Shown here one piece after another: positions 25,027-34,886 of a DNA stretch of 64,000 bases; position 1 is the stretch's first letter, and the number at the start of each line of letters is the position of its first letter. Location of the stretch: the NCBI RefSeq assembly GCF_002967715.1, contig NZ_PUIA01000069.1:124001-188000 (forward strand), read 5' to 3'. Source of the stretch: Blastopirellula marina. Its GTDB lineage: Bacteria > Planctomycetota > Planctomycetia > Pirellulales > Pirellulaceae. The notes under the pieces were generated by a model. It made no database searches and was not told where the DNA came from. It was given only the letters and a program-made list of their open reading frames with translations. The translations under genes and the position numbers were made by a program.

Positions 25027-26463
25027 TTGTTCGACCTGCAATCGTTCACGATCGTCAGTATTCTGTTGACCTTGACCCATATTCTGGGGCTGTTCGCTGC
25101 GGTCGACGCGATTATGAAATCGCGGACTTCCCAGGGCGCTATCGCCTGGATTCTTTTGCTGGTCTTGGTCCCATACTTTTCTCTTCCCTTCTACTGGATC
25201 TTTGGACGCAGCAAGTTTCAGGGGTACGTCAATACGCGTCGCATCCGAGCCAAGGATATTAAAGACAACACGCAGACGTTTCGGGCGGTCAGTCCGGACG
25301 TCATTGCCGACTTCCACGACCAGCCAGAAAAGCTCGTCCTGGAACGCCTGGCTGACTTTCCTTATACGCACTCGAATTCCATCCGCCTGTTGGTCAACGG
25401 GGAAGCGACCTTCGACGCCACCTACGAGATGATCTCGGAGGCGTCCGAGTATGTTCTGTTTCAGACCTATATCTTTCGAGAGGATGGCGTTGGCAAGCGG
25501 TTTGCCGAGCTACTCAAACGCAAAGCGCAGGAAGGGGTTGCGATTTACTTCCTGTACGACGAAATCGGCAGCTACCAGCTCACTCGCAAGTTCCTGCATG
25601 AACTGCGCGAAGCCAATATCAACGTGCGGCCGTTCCATACGACGCGCGGCAAAGGAAATCGTTTCCAGTTAAACTTCCGCAACCATCGCAAGATTGTCGT
25701 CGTTGATGGAAAAGCGGCAACTGTCGGAGGACTCAACTTTGGCGACGAGTATCTCGGTTTGTCAAAGCGTTTCGGTCCCTGGCGAGACACGCATATCAGA
25801 ATTGACGGTCCCGCTGTTCAAGCTGTGCAGTGGTCGTTCCTGGAAGACTGGTACTGGGCCTCCGGTGACAATATTAACGTCAACTGGGACGAAGAACCGG
25901 CCCAAGACGGAGACGAGATCGCACTGGTCATTCCTATGGGGCCGGCCGATACCATCGAAACCTGCGGGCTGTTCTTCGTTCATGCCATCAACTCTGCCCA
26001 AAAGCGGATCTGGATTGCTTCTCCTTACTTTGTTCCCGACAAACAAGTTATCTGCGCCCTGCAGCTAGCAGCTTTGCGTGGATGCGACGTCCGGATCATG
26101 CTGCCAGAGCGTCCGGACCATTTGTTGGTTTACTTATCCAGTTTCCATTTCATCTCTGAAACGGCAATCGCTGATCGAATCACGTTCTACCGCTATCAGC
26201 CAGGCTTTCTTCACCAGAAGGTCATCCTGATCGACCACGAGATGGCGGCCGTTGGTACGGCCAACCTCGACAACCGTTCGTTTCGTCTCAATTTCGAGAT
26301 TATGGTTGCCATCGTCAGCGAGAAATTCGCTCACTCTGTCGAAGCGATGCTGCTGGAAGACTTCAAGCAATGCCGTGAAGTCGACCCGCAAGAGATCCAA
26401 AAACGCTCGTTCTGGTTTCAGCTTGCCGTGAGTGGTTCGCGTTTGATGTCGCCGATCCAATAG
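25027..26463 (+). CDS. cls: Cardiolipin synthase (phospholipase D family)
   Basis: A 478-residue membrane enzyme that makes cardiolipin from phosphatidylglycerol. A TTG start at 25027 is preferred: AAGGA lies 9 bases upstream and the next ATG would remove the first membrane helix. Two N-terminal helices (about 5-30 and 37-60) are followed by two PLD domains with HKD motifs 'HRKIVVVDG' (H220, followed by 'GGLNFGDEY') and 'HQKVILIDH' (H396, followed by 'GTANLDNRSF'). 'SPYFVPD' between them is typical of Cls. Full length for the family. Confidence 0.95.
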   Translation: MFDLQSFTIVSILLTLTHILGLFAAVDAIMKSRTSQGAIAWILLLVLVPYFSLPFYWIFGRSKFQGYVNTRRIRAKDIKDNTQTFRAVSPDVIADFHDQPEKLVLERLADFPYTHSNSIRLLVNGEATFDATYEMISEASEYVLFQTYIFREDGVGKRFAELLKRKAQEGVAIYFLYDEIGSYQLTRKFLHELREANINVRPFHTTRGKGNRFQLNFRNHRKIVVVDGKAATVGGLNFGDEYLGLSKRFGPWRDTHIRIDGPAVQAVQWSFLEDWYWASGDNINVNWDEEPAQDGDEIALVIPMGPADTIETCGLFFVHAINSAQKRIWIASPYFVPDKQVICALQLAALRGCDVRIMLPERPDHLLVYLSSFHFISETAIADRITFYRYQPGFLHQKVILIDHEMAAVGTANLDNRSFRLNFEIMVAIVSEKFAHSVEAMLLEDFKQCREVDPQEIQKRSFWFQLAVSGSRLMSPIQ

Positions 26464-26625
26464 CCTGCTAGCAGCGGCATTAACCGCAACATCGGCAAAG
26501 TTTACTTAACCGGAACCTACCTGACGTCCGAAAAACGAGAAGGACGCTTTGTCTTCATCGCACGACAGACAGGGCACACCAATCGTATCTAGTGAAAATG
26601 CAGTTAGATTTTGCGGACGGATATC

Positions 26626-28380
26626 ATGCCAGCATCGCTTCGCCCCAACTTGCTCGCGACTCTTACCCTCGCGACCACGGTTAGCATGACCGGATGCATT
26701 TTTCCATTCACTCGGTCAAGCGATACCAAGCTGACCGAACTGGTCACTGAAGACTCGCAGCCACAACCCGTTCAGCAGGCCGCTGCTGCACCAAAGCCAG
26801 TCGGGGAAAAGAAGATGCCCCCGTTTGCGCGTTTCCTAGGTGGAATGTTCGGTGGTGAAGGGGCCCCTCAGGCCGAAGCCGAGCCAGAACCAGATCCGAT
26901 CAACACACAAGCTTCCGAACCGGTTCAGCGAGTTGCTACCCTTCCGGCGACGACGCCAGCTCCTCAGCCAAGTGCCATTCAGCCAGCCCAAGACCTGGTA
27001 AAGACGAGCCCCCAGACCCCAATCTTCAATCCTAAGACCAACAACATGCCGGTTGTGGTGACACCAGAAACGAACACGATGGCCGACAAGCCAGATGTCG
27101 TTTCCTCGTTCACTCAGAAGCCAACTCAACTGGTCGATGCCCCGCGTCCCGAGGTTGTTGTCCAACCGATGCCCACTTCCGAGACGCAACCTCCGCAACA
27201 AGCCCCCGCACAGGCTGCACCTGCTCCACAGGTTGCCAAGACGACGCCTGTGAAACTTGAAGAAGATGCGTTGGACGCCCATGCCCGAGCACCTTGGGGC
27301 GAAAAGAAATTGCTGCAAAAGGCCATGGCCAATAGTTCGACCAACACCACCACGCTCGAACACTCGCTGGATTTGGCGTTGGAAACCGTACGTCGTGAAC
27401 GACTGGGCGAGCAACCAGCCCCAGCAGTTGAGGCCACCACGCCCCAACCAGAACTTACGGCTCACGCAGATGTTAAAGCAGAGCCAGCGTTACCTGCCCA
27501 AACCCCGGCCACTCAGCAGCCAACCAAGATGGCCGCGAATCCGCTGCGTTCTTACGGCACAAAGACCGACTGGACCGGCAGTTCCTTACGAGACAGCCAG
27601 CCACAGATGATCGAGAACAACACACTCACAAAATACCCGCAAACCGACTCGAAGTGGTCGCCCAAGCTTCCCCCCAGTACGCCGGCTCCTGAAGAAGTCG
27701 TTAAACAGGAAGAGCCTGCGGCCGAACCACAAGTCACCGTGAATCCCTATGCGAAAACCGTCAGTAAGACGATCGCGGCCACTCCTGCTGCAGCCCCGCA
27801 ACTTGCCGACAATGCAGTTGCCACTGCGGAACCAACGAACGAGCAGCCGGCTACCACCGACGACATTCACTTTCAATCGTCACTGCTAACCAAATTGCAA
27901 GCAGCCAATCGTCAGGCGAAGTGGGACTTCGACAGCCAGCCGCAACCACCAGCACAGAAAGCTGAAATCGCAGCGAAAACCACGAGTGCGATGCCTCAGA
28001 TCGTGGAAAAGGAAATCGCCAAGCCCACGCTTCCACTTGTCGCTGCGGAAGAGCCGAAGGTTGCTCCAGCGGAGCCAGTTGCCGTACAGCCGAAGACAAC
28101 CATCAATCCATCGGTCGCTCAGACCGAGCCGAAAGAAGTACCCCAAGTCATCCAGCCATTCATCATCGAGGAACCAGCGCGAGTAGCGCCAGTTCAACGT
28201 GGCCTGGTCCGCGCGGCCGAACCTCAACCGCTGGTCATCGATAACCAGCATGGGAAAATGCAGAATGCATCGCCGACAACGGCCCGGCCAATGCCCAAAC
28301 TCGCTCCTGTCGTGCGAGCCAGCGAATACCAGAAGCCTTTGCCGCAAGCCGGCGGATCAAAGACGTATATCGTCAACTAA
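26626..28380 (+). CDS. Pro/Ala/Gln-rich lipoprotein, unknown function
   Basis: A 584-residue protein from ATG 26626 (an upstream TTG is less likely). The signal peptide ends in lipobox 'SMTGC', with the lipidated cysteine near residue 24. The mature chain is low-complexity, rich in Pro, Ala, Gln, Thr and Glu, with many short 'PA.P..A.P' runs. A few more ordered stretches occur, such as 'ALDAHARAPWGEKKLLQKAMAN' (shortened pattern) near 225-245 and 'SLDLALETVRRERLGE'. The C-terminus ends 'GGSKTYIVN'. It is likely an extended, envelope-anchored spacer. Its stop codon overlaps that of the convergent kinase-tubulin gene by two bases. Confidence 0.8.
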   Translation: MPASLRPNLLATLTLATTVSMTGCIFPFTRSSDTKLTELVTEDSQPQPVQQAAAAPKPVGEKKMPPFARFLGGMFGGEGAPQAEAEPEPDPINTQASEPVQRVATLPATTPAPQPSAIQPAQDLVKTSPQTPIFNPKTNNMPVVVTPETNTMADKPDVVSSFTQKPTQLVDAPRPEVVVQPMPTSETQPPQQAPAQAAPAPQVAKTTPVKLEEDALDAHARAPWGEKKLLQKAMANSSTNTTTLEHSLDLALETVRRERLGEQPAPAVEATTPQPELTAHADVKAEPALPAQTPATQQPTKMAANPLRSYGTKTDWTGSSLRDSQPQMIENNTLTKYPQTDSKWSPKLPPSTPAPEEVVKQEEPAAEPQVTVNPYAKTVSKTIAATPAAAPQLADNAVATAEPTNEQPATTDDIHFQSSLLTKLQAANRQAKWDFDSQPQPPAQKAEIAAKTTSAMPQIVEKEIAKPTLPLVAAEEPKVAPAEPVAVQPKTTINPSVAQTEPKEVPQVIQPFIIEEPARVAPVQRGLVRAAEPQPLVIDNQHGKMQNASPTTARPMPKLAPVVRASEYQKPLPQAGGSKTYIVN

Positions 28381-31300
28381 AGCTCTGCCCAGTGCACATC
28401 GGCACGGGTAAGCAGTCGATCCGCGACCGGAACGTAGTCTGGGCGGTTCTCGATCAGCAGTCTAGCGGCGTCTCGTAACGGAATGTTGCCGCCCGATTCC
28501 ATCCAGATCACCTTAGGCAGCTTGGTTCCCAGCGGAGAACTGCCAGCCAGATGAGGGGCTGAAGTGGTCACGGTACTGTTATCCGCCACCGATTCTGGCA
28601 TAAACATCAACCGCGAGACCGTTGGCCCCAACTGCGTCAGGCGACAATTCGACGAAGCAACGCGTTGCTTCCAATCGGGACCTTCCTGCAGAGAACTGAG
28701 GAACTGGCTCTCGCTACCTTCTTCGGAAGCATTCCGGCGTGCCAGGTCTTTGCCGCATTCCATCATGACGTCGATCAGCTTGTTGACGCCGTTACGCTCT
28801 TCATGCAGCAAGTTACAAAGCCCGCCGTGCTCGGCGTTCAGGACATCATCGATTTGAGTCTCCAGCACCAGGAGCTTCTCAAGGAACTTAGGGTCTTCCG
28901 TCAGCGAAGTGTCGTCGAGAGCCATGCGCTCGCGGGCTTTCATCTCAGCCATTTCCAGGCTGATAATTGTGTTTTTGATCCACATGTTGTCTCGCATGAT
29001 GGCCGTTCTCAGATGCTGAAACACCTGACACGTGGCCAATACGATGACACCGTGAGTACGCAGCAAAGCGTAGTTGAGCCAAAGCGAACGCAGTTCCGGT
29101 AGTCCCATCCGATGATCGCCAGCACGGCCGCCACGTTTTGACGCCTGGTGAATGACTGGGAACAGGGCAGTGCGGACCTTTTCAATTTCCTGCTCGGTTC
29201 GATCTCCCATCGCACGAACCTTATCTTCCAGTTCGCTCAAACGCTGGTCGACGACGATGGAAAGTTGCTTAACGCCTCGGACACGGAAAGATGGCTCGTT
29301 CAGAATCCCGTGAACTTGATCGAGCACTTTCTTCTGATAGTGGGCGGCAATCTGTCGAATGTGCGGGGCGATTTCCGAATGCAACGAAACGGCGATCAAC
29401 TTGCCCGGCTCGGCTTCCATGTTCGAGGCACCGATCAACTGATCGAGCGAGTCGAGCATTTGAATGGTCATCTCGGCCGAGGTAGGGGGAATTCGCGAGG
29501 CACCAATCTCGTTGGCGAAGCGACCAATCGTTTCGCTAAAGTAGTCTTCAGGGCGTCCGCCGATCTCGTCTTCCACGACTTGCGTGACCATATCGATCAC
29601 GGTCTCCAGACGGAACTCGCTATCCTGAAAGATCTTGGCCGAACGCAGATCGAGCACCCTTTGATAATGATCTGCTCGCGAACTGGCTTGCTGGTCGGTA
29701 TCGTTCAAATGTGCCAGCTTGCGTTGTTCTTTCTCGCCATGCCCGCTGCCGTGCCAACGACGCAGCAATTCCATGGTGTAGCGAGCCGCGGCCAGATCGA
29801 GATGCCCGCTGGAACACAACGCTTTCCCGGCAAAAGCCCAGGCAGAAACTGTCGGCCCCATCTCTTTGTTCGTATCTTCAGAATCACGGCTACGCTGAGC
29901 CACGTCGCGGCCTTCGTACACGTTCATGTACAACAAGTCGGCCAGGTCATGGATATCGACCGGCACGTTTCGCGTCTCAGCGGAACTACCCGTTTCGAAC
30001 AACGTGATCTGTTTCGAGATCTTTTCGGTCCAACGCTGCGGCGGGATCTTGGTGACGGCATCACCGGGATACTCGCCGGTAACCTGAAAGTGAAATAGCT
30101 CCCGCAAGCAAGCATACGTATTGCAGCGTGCCAGATCTTGCTGTTCGGTTCCGTTGGGCGTTGCGTGAACCAGCCATAGCGAGACATCGTCGCCGCTGCC
30201 GCCAAACTCTTGAATGACTTCCTGGGCGAGCGCGAACGCGTCCCAGGCCATGCCGCTGCCTGTGCCGCCGCTACTGCTCATCACGAGCACAATCCGCGGC
30301 TTTTCCTGCCAGGAGAAGTGTTCGCTGCGAGGGTCCATGTTTCCGCGAGCCAAATCCATCGCATCGGCAACGGCATCGCGGATCTGCTCTCGCAAACGAC
30401 TGGCATGATCGGCAAACGCAAGTCGCCCCAGGGGACGCATGCCTTCGGTTTTCAACGACAGGGGAATGTTATACAGCCAACGCCGGCTCATCGACTTCGT
30501 CAAATGACGCGAAAGGTTGCGATACGCTTGAGGACGTCGCAGCGGCATTTCCACGGTCGAAAGCGAAGGCGTTCCAGCCGTGGCACCGAGTTGCCCAGTG
30601 CTTTGCACCAGGTCCGTGGTATCTGTATCAATTGCCACGCAGCGGCACCAATGCTGTTCGGCATTGGTACCAACCAGTTCCAGACGTCGATCGACGAAAT
30701 GACGAATGATTCGGTTTCCTAAGCCACCGATTCCCAGCACCACGCTGGGGCGTAGTTCGCGCTGGGTACGATCGTCGGCCAGCGGTGGCAGAATCTCTTG
30801 CTTGCGAGGCGTGATCTCCTCCCAAACATGGCTCGACCGGGCCTGCCACTGCTGACTGTCGCGATCCATGCGGATGGTTTCAGGATCGAAATCACCCGAG
30901 CCCTGCTTGGCATCGCTCGACTTCGTGTCGTTGCAGTTGATGGTCTTGGTATCGGTCTTGGAAGACTCGTCGTGGTCGACCGAACCACTACGTACCTGGG
31001 GAAGGTGGGCGATGCTATCAGCCTCGATCAAGGCCTTCACCATTTCCGCGCAACTGCGATAGCGTTCGTTGGGCTTTTTCGCGAGTGCCTTGGAAAGGAT
31101 GTCCCGATCGCGCGGAGGAAGGGTGTTCAGCCGCGGGGGGCTATTGAGATGCTGAGCGGTTAACTGGGCCAGATTGCGACCGGGGAAGGGGAGGGTGCCG
31201 GTCAGCATTTCCTGGTACACAATTGCCAGGCTGTATTGATCGCTCTGTCGCGATGGCTGGTCGTTGAACACTTCAGGCGAAGCGTAAAGCGGCGTCAGGC

Positions 31301-31820
31301 CGGCCATCATCGAGGCCGTCACGTCCTGGATCGACTTGACCAGGCCAAAGTCGGCCACCTTGGCGTGCGTGCCGACGACAAGCAGGTTCTCAGGCTTCAC
31401 ATCCAAATGCTGCAGCGAATGGACCTCGGTCATGTAGTCCAATGCTTCGGCCGAGTCGGCCAGGTATCGCAGCAGTTCGTCGCGGGGGATGCCTGGAAGT
31501 CCTTCCTTGCGGCATTCGTCGAAACGATCCTTCAAGCAGCAATCGGCCAGCTCGGTAACGACCACTAACTGCGCATCGATCACTTCGATGCGTTCGAGAG
31601 ATAGAAGAAATGGATGGCGAAGGTTTTTGATGCGGTTGAGTGCCTTCAGCTCGCGCGAGGCACGAGCTTCGTCGTGGAATCCGAACACCAACTTGACGGC
31701 CTTGGAAAGACCACCAGGGGCATCGGCTCGCCAGACTTCGCCGTATCCACCAGCTCCGATTCGTTGTACGAGACGATATCCGTCTACTTCCCGTACGGTT
31801 GTACTTGTCTCAATCGACAC
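28377..31820 (-). CDS. Ser/Thr protein kinase fused to a tubulin/FtsZ-like domain
   Basis: A 1147-residue protein. The N-terminal kinase (about 15-270) has glycine loop 'IGAGGYGEVW' (21-30), Lys43, Glu56-like 'ASRELKAL', catalytic 'HLDVKPEN' (D140, N145; Leu replaces the Arg of HRD), 'DFG' (D157) and an 'ASPEVF' activation-segment end, so it should be active. A polar linker (270-350) follows. The rest resembles the tubulin-like family PF13809: 'GIGGLGNR' (363-370), an Asp-rich 'AIDTDTTDL' (396-404) and the tubulin signature 'SSGGTGSG' (516-523), then a long helical C-terminal region. No membrane helix is seen. FtsZ-like proteins of this type have been proposed to remodel membranes. Phosphorylation by the fused kinase may control assembly (inference). 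Confidence 0.9.
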   Translation of the reverse strand: MSIETSTTVREVDGYRLVQRIGAGGYGEVWRADAPGGLSKAVKLVFGFHDEARASRELKALNRIKNLRHPFLLSLERIEVIDAQLVVVTELADCCLKDRFDECRKEGLPGIPRDELLRYLADSAEALDYMTEVHSLQHLDVKPENLLVVGTHAKVADFGLVKSIQDVTASMMAGLTPLYASPEVFNDQPSRQSDQYSLAIVYQEMLTGTLPFPGRNLAQLTAQHLNSPPRLNTLPPRDRDILSKALAKKPNERYRSCAEMVKALIEADSIAHLPQVRSGSVDHDESSKTDTKTINCNDTKSSDAKQGSGDFDPETIRMDRDSQQWQARSSHVWEEITPRKQEILPPLADDRTQRELRPSVVLGIGGLGNRIIRHFVDRRLELVGTNAEQHWCRCVAIDTDTTDLVQSTGQLGATAGTPSLSTVEMPLRRPQAYRNLSRHLTKSMSRRWLYNIPLSLKTEGMRPLGRLAFADHASRLREQIRDAVADAMDLARGNMDPRSEHFSWQEKPRIVLVMSSSGGTGSGMAWDAFALAQEVIQEFGGSGDDVSLWLVHATPNGTEQQDLARCNTYACLRELFHFQVTGEYPGDAVTKIPPQRWTEKISKQITLFETGSSAETRNVPVDIHDLADLLYMNVYEGRDVAQRSRDSEDTNKEMGPTVSAWAFAGKALCSSGHLDLAAARYTMELLRRWHGSGHGEKEQRKLAHLNDTDQQASSRADHYQRVLDLRSAKIFQDSEFRLETVIDMVTQVVEDEIGGRPEDYFSETIGRFANEIGASRIPPTSAEMTIQMLDSLDQLIGASNMEAEPGKLIAVSLHSEIAPHIRQIAAHYQKKVLDQVHGILNEPSFRVRGVKQLSIVVDQRLSELEDKVRAMGDRTEQEIEKVRTALFPVIHQASKRGGRAGDHRMGLPELRSLWLNYALLRTHGVIVLATCQVFQHLRTAIMRDNMWIKNTIISLEMAEMKARERMALDDTSLTEDPKFLEKLLVLETQIDDVLNAEHGGLCNLLHEERNGVNKLIDVMMECGKDLARRNASEEGSESQFLSSLQEGPDWKQRVASSNCRLTQLGPTVSRLMFMPESVADNSTVTTSAPHLAGSSPLGTKLPKVIWMESGGNIPLRDAARLLIENRPDYVPVADRLLTRADVHWAEL

Positions 31821-31985
31821 GATTAGGAACCTTATCTCGGGTCTGCGATTTCAATCATCGCAAAGGAACACCCAGTTGTGTATGTGCACGCATTGCTGCG
31901 TTCAGCTTTCGCTAGGAACCTTGCTCCCGAAGAAGCGAGGCTAGTTATCAGGACATCCTGTCCGAGGATCGATCAAACATTGAGT

Positions 31986-33083
31986 TCAGGCGGGAAAACG
32001 CACTACGGCATGGAATCCCATCTGTTCTAAGGCTTGATTGTCCGGTCCGCCGGAACCTGCTTGGGCCAATGCCTGGCAGCCTTTGGACGAAACCTCCTGA
32101 ATGAATTCGTGAATGCTATTGGCGACCGCCGGACTTCGCGACGTGGCCGACAACGCACTGGCAGCAACTCCGATCATCGAGCAGTGCTCAAGCACTTCCG
32201 AGACGATCGGCGGTTTGAATTGATCGATACCGACGACAGCAAACTGCACGCCCATCCCGCGCAAGTCATCGACGAGCACGTTGTCGAATAAGTTGGCTTC
32301 CCAAACGTCGATCTTTGCCCCAAGGGCGACCTTCAGCGACGCTCCAAAGGTGGTTCGCATCCAGCCCACGGTTTCCTGCAGGTCTTGCCGCTGGAAGTCG
32401 GTTTGATCGAGTTCCAACATCAGGAAACTGCCCGTTTCCTGGCGTTCCTGCAGGGCGAACATGGCCGACACATGTTGCAATAGTCGAAGTGGGTTCTCTA
32501 AAACGAGCGAGTCTTTCAACAGGCGAGTTTCATCGTGACTTTGATACGCCTTGCGAAACAGCGGGCACCAGTGGCCAACGGTCTTTTGATCGCGAATGGA
32601 TTGAACGGAAGTCAGTCCCGGATCGATACGATTGAGCCCCGACCATTGATTGACGGTTCGCAGGGCCTGGATCAACAAGTGCGGATCTTGAGCGGGCTTT
32701 TCGGCTTGGATACGGTCTTCCATCGCCAACGTAACGGTCTGGCGCGTCGTCGCAGCCGCAGGGCAGTGAAAGTCGAATTCAAAATCGGCGATCGAAACGG
32801 TATCGCCATCCACCAGCAGATGCTCTTCGATCTGCTCGCCGTTGATATAAACGCCGTTGGTGCTGCGCAAATCACGAATCAGGTAGCCTGTTCCATGCCG
32901 CACGACTTCCGCATGCTCGCGCGAAACACGCCCCGACTCCACCGTTAAGTTGCAGGTTGCGTTACGCCCGATGATGAAGGGAAACTCATCGATCACCGTC
33001 TTGGTCGACCGTCCATTGGCTTGATCGAGGTACTCGAGGTAAATCGAGTCGGTTCCGATTTGTGGAAGCAGCTGCGTCTGCAT
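31986..33083 (-). CDS. FHA-domain protein with degenerate EAL-like C-terminus
   Basis: A 365-residue cytoplasmic protein. Residues about 20-105 form an FHA domain with 'FIIGRNATCNL', 'GRVSREHAEV' (the phosphothreonine-binding Arg/Ser/His positions) and 'LRSTNGVYING', so it should bind phosphothreonine peptides. The C-terminal half (about 165-365) has an EAL-like pattern: 'LMLELDQTDFQ' where EAL proteins have 'LEITES', 'LRGMGVQFAVVGIDQF' where they have 'LxxLGxxxALDDFG', and a final 'LEQMGFHAVVRFP'. The catalytic Glu-Ala-Leu and DDFG residues are absent, so phosphodiesterase activity is unlikely. Next to the Ser/Thr kinase on the same strand (165-base gap), it is a natural phospho-reader for it (inference). 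Confidence 0.82.
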   Translation of the reverse strand: MQTQLLPQIGTDSIYLEYLDQANGRSTKTVIDEFPFIIGRNATCNLTVESGRVSREHAEVVRHGTGYLIRDLRSTNGVYINGEQIEEHLLVDGDTVSIADFEFDFHCPAAATTRQTVTLAMEDRIQAEKPAQDPHLLIQALRTVNQWSGLNRIDPGLTSVQSIRDQKTVGHWCPLFRKAYQSHDETRLLKDSLVLENPLRLLQHVSAMFALQERQETGSFLMLELDQTDFQRQDLQETVGWMRTTFGASLKVALGAKIDVWEANLFDNVLVDDLRGMGVQFAVVGIDQFKPPIVSEVLEHCSMIGVAASALSATSRSPAVANSIHEFIQEVSSKGCQALAQAGSGGPDNQALEQMGFHAVVRFPA

Positions 33084-33446
33084 TCGTCCTACCCTAATGC
33101 TGGCGTCTACTCGAAAACCGACGTTTGGATCCGTAATATCCGCGTCGATCGGGAAAAGTCTGAGGAAAAGCTGCCGCGTTGCGCTGATTGATTCACTTCG
33201 CGGAGATTGGGGGCAATGTCACGCCCAAAACAAACATAGGTCACGATTGCTCGGTGTGACTGCGAATTCTCTTTCGGCGAGTGGCAAAATTTCTTACGGC
33301 CCTTTCGCGTACCACCATAAAAAACAATTTCCGCAACGGATTTGGCCATTTCCCAGACGGATATGAACTATGTTTTTCATAGCCGCGCGGGTCCCTCCAT
33401 GCGCCGCGACCTTTCCTTTTCTCTTATCTGGGTAGCAGGTAGTTCT
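33084..33446. other. Divergent intergenic region between the FHA and receiver/CBS genes
   Basis: 363 bases with no plausible gene. A small CTATG/CATAG hairpin sits near 33369-33383. No confident promoter or repeat was found. Confidence 0.4.
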
Positions 33447-34694
33447 ATGGTTACACGCGCACTGCGAATCGTCGTTGTCTCTGAGGACCGTCAGCACCTT
33501 CGCGATTGCTTCGACTTCTTTGTCGCTTGCGGATATGAGGTCGAAACTCGCTGCGATTCCATCTACCGCGAGTCCGATTCGCCTGAGAAAAAGGATGTCC
33601 TGATCTACGACTACGATGGTAGCCAAACGACCATCAGCCATAACAACCTATTCAAAATTGCCGTCATTCCGGCAGAAAAGCCAGATCTAGTGCAGAAGGC
33701 CATTTCGGAAGCGGCCGACGACGTCGTTCTCAAGCCAGTTACACCTGCCAAGCTGCTCGTTCGCGTCCGAGCTGCCGCCGCGATCCTCGAAGCACGAGTC
33801 GCCGTTTCCCAGCAATACGGTCGCAATCCGCGCAATGCGTATCCCAGCGAGGGGGCCTTCCTGGGCACCTTACAATACACCATCGAGCAGATCGCCGTTC
33901 ATGGCCATTGCGTCTGCACAACACTTTTCGCCGTCTCGAACACCAAGTCTGAACGTTACCGGGAATGGCTTGCCAGTCTCGAGGCGACAGCCCTTCCTGA
34001 TTCGCGCATCTTCGAGTTGTCCGGCAATCGTGTGGCCGTGGTCACCCCGGCGTCTTCGCCAGATCAGGTAACCCTGTGGGCCGCTGATCAAATGGCGCAA
34101 GCATCGGTCCGCGATACCTCGCACGCCGATGTTTCTCCGCTCAGCATTTCGGGAAGCTTCGTCAGTACCCGAAACGAATCTTCCACCAGCGAGCAGGTTT
34201 CGTTGCTGCTAACCGATCGGCTGAATTTAGCCCAAAGTCTCGGCGAAGGGCTGCTTGTCGATGATTCGCTGGAAAATCAGTGGCTGCCACCGCAACCAAC
34301 GGGAAGCATTTTCGAAGGCATGACCGCCCAAGATATCATGCAGCCGACGACGGTCCGCCTGAACGCATCCGACAGCGTGCAGAATGCCCTGGAAAACATG
34401 CGACTATGGAACGCCGAAATTGCCCCGGTCTTCCAAGCCGATGATACGCCGTGTGGTCTCATCCGAACGGACGACCTCGTTGAAATCGAGGATAAGCACC
34501 AGGCCATTGGCCGGTACTGCCTGCCGAATATCCCACAGGTTCGCTGCGATTCGACGTTCGATGAATTTGTGGCCCTGTTCTCCTCGCACGACTCTTCGTG
34601 GCTCCAGGTCTTTCGTGACGGCACGCCGGTGGGCGTTATTCACTGCGACGACCTGACCTCGATGAATACGCCGGTGATGGTCTCGCTGCCGTAA
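33447..34694 (+). CDS. Receiver-like / degenerate GGDEF-like / CBS-pair protein
   Basis: A 415-residue cytoplasmic protein from ATG 33447 (35 upstream in-frame codons look non-coding). Residues about 5-120 resemble a receiver domain: 'LRIVVVSEDRQ' at the acidic-pocket position, 'DVLIYDYDG' with candidate Asp, and 'VVLKPVTPAKLLVRVRAA' with the conserved Lys-Pro. Residues about 135-275 have a GGDEF-like strand pattern ('RIFELSGNRVAVVTP') without a GGDEF motif. Residues about 288-410 form a CBS pair ('MTAQDIMQPTTVRLNASDSVQNALENM' shortened; 'RCDSTFDEFVALF'), which usually binds adenosine nucleotides. It is transcribed divergently from the FHA/EAL-like gene, so the two carry matching degenerate halves of cyclic-di-GMP machinery. 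Confidence 0.78.
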   Translation: MVTRALRIVVVSEDRQHLRDCFDFFVACGYEVETRCDSIYRESDSPEKKDVLIYDYDGSQTTISHNNLFKIAVIPAEKPDLVQKAISEAADDVVLKPVTPAKLLVRVRAAAAILEARVAVSQQYGRNPRNAYPSEGAFLGTLQYTIEQIAVHGHCVCTTLFAVSNTKSERYREWLASLEATALPDSRIFELSGNRVAVVTPASSPDQVTLWAADQMAQASVRDTSHADVSPLSISGSFVSTRNESSTSEQVSLLLTDRLNLAQSLGEGLLVDDSLENQWLPPQPTGSIFEGMTAQDIMQPTTVRLNASDSVQNALENMRLWNAEIAPVFQADDTPCGLIRTDDLVEIEDKHQAIGRYCLPNIPQVRCDSTFDEFVALFSSHDSSWLQVFRDGTPVGVIHCDDLTSMNTPVMVSLP

Positions 34695-34886
34695 CGAAAT
34701 GGCTTGCAACGCATTCATCGTGACGATCAAACCGTGATCGTCACGCCTGGAAAGTCGGCCATCAGTTGCCACCCAACAACTCTCTGCTGAAGAGCAAGCC
34801 GAATACTTCGCTTGCGATCCTAGTCAGGCCAGCCTCATCGAAACCAATTTCGACGAGTAATCATTCACCGCATGACGAGCCGCTGC

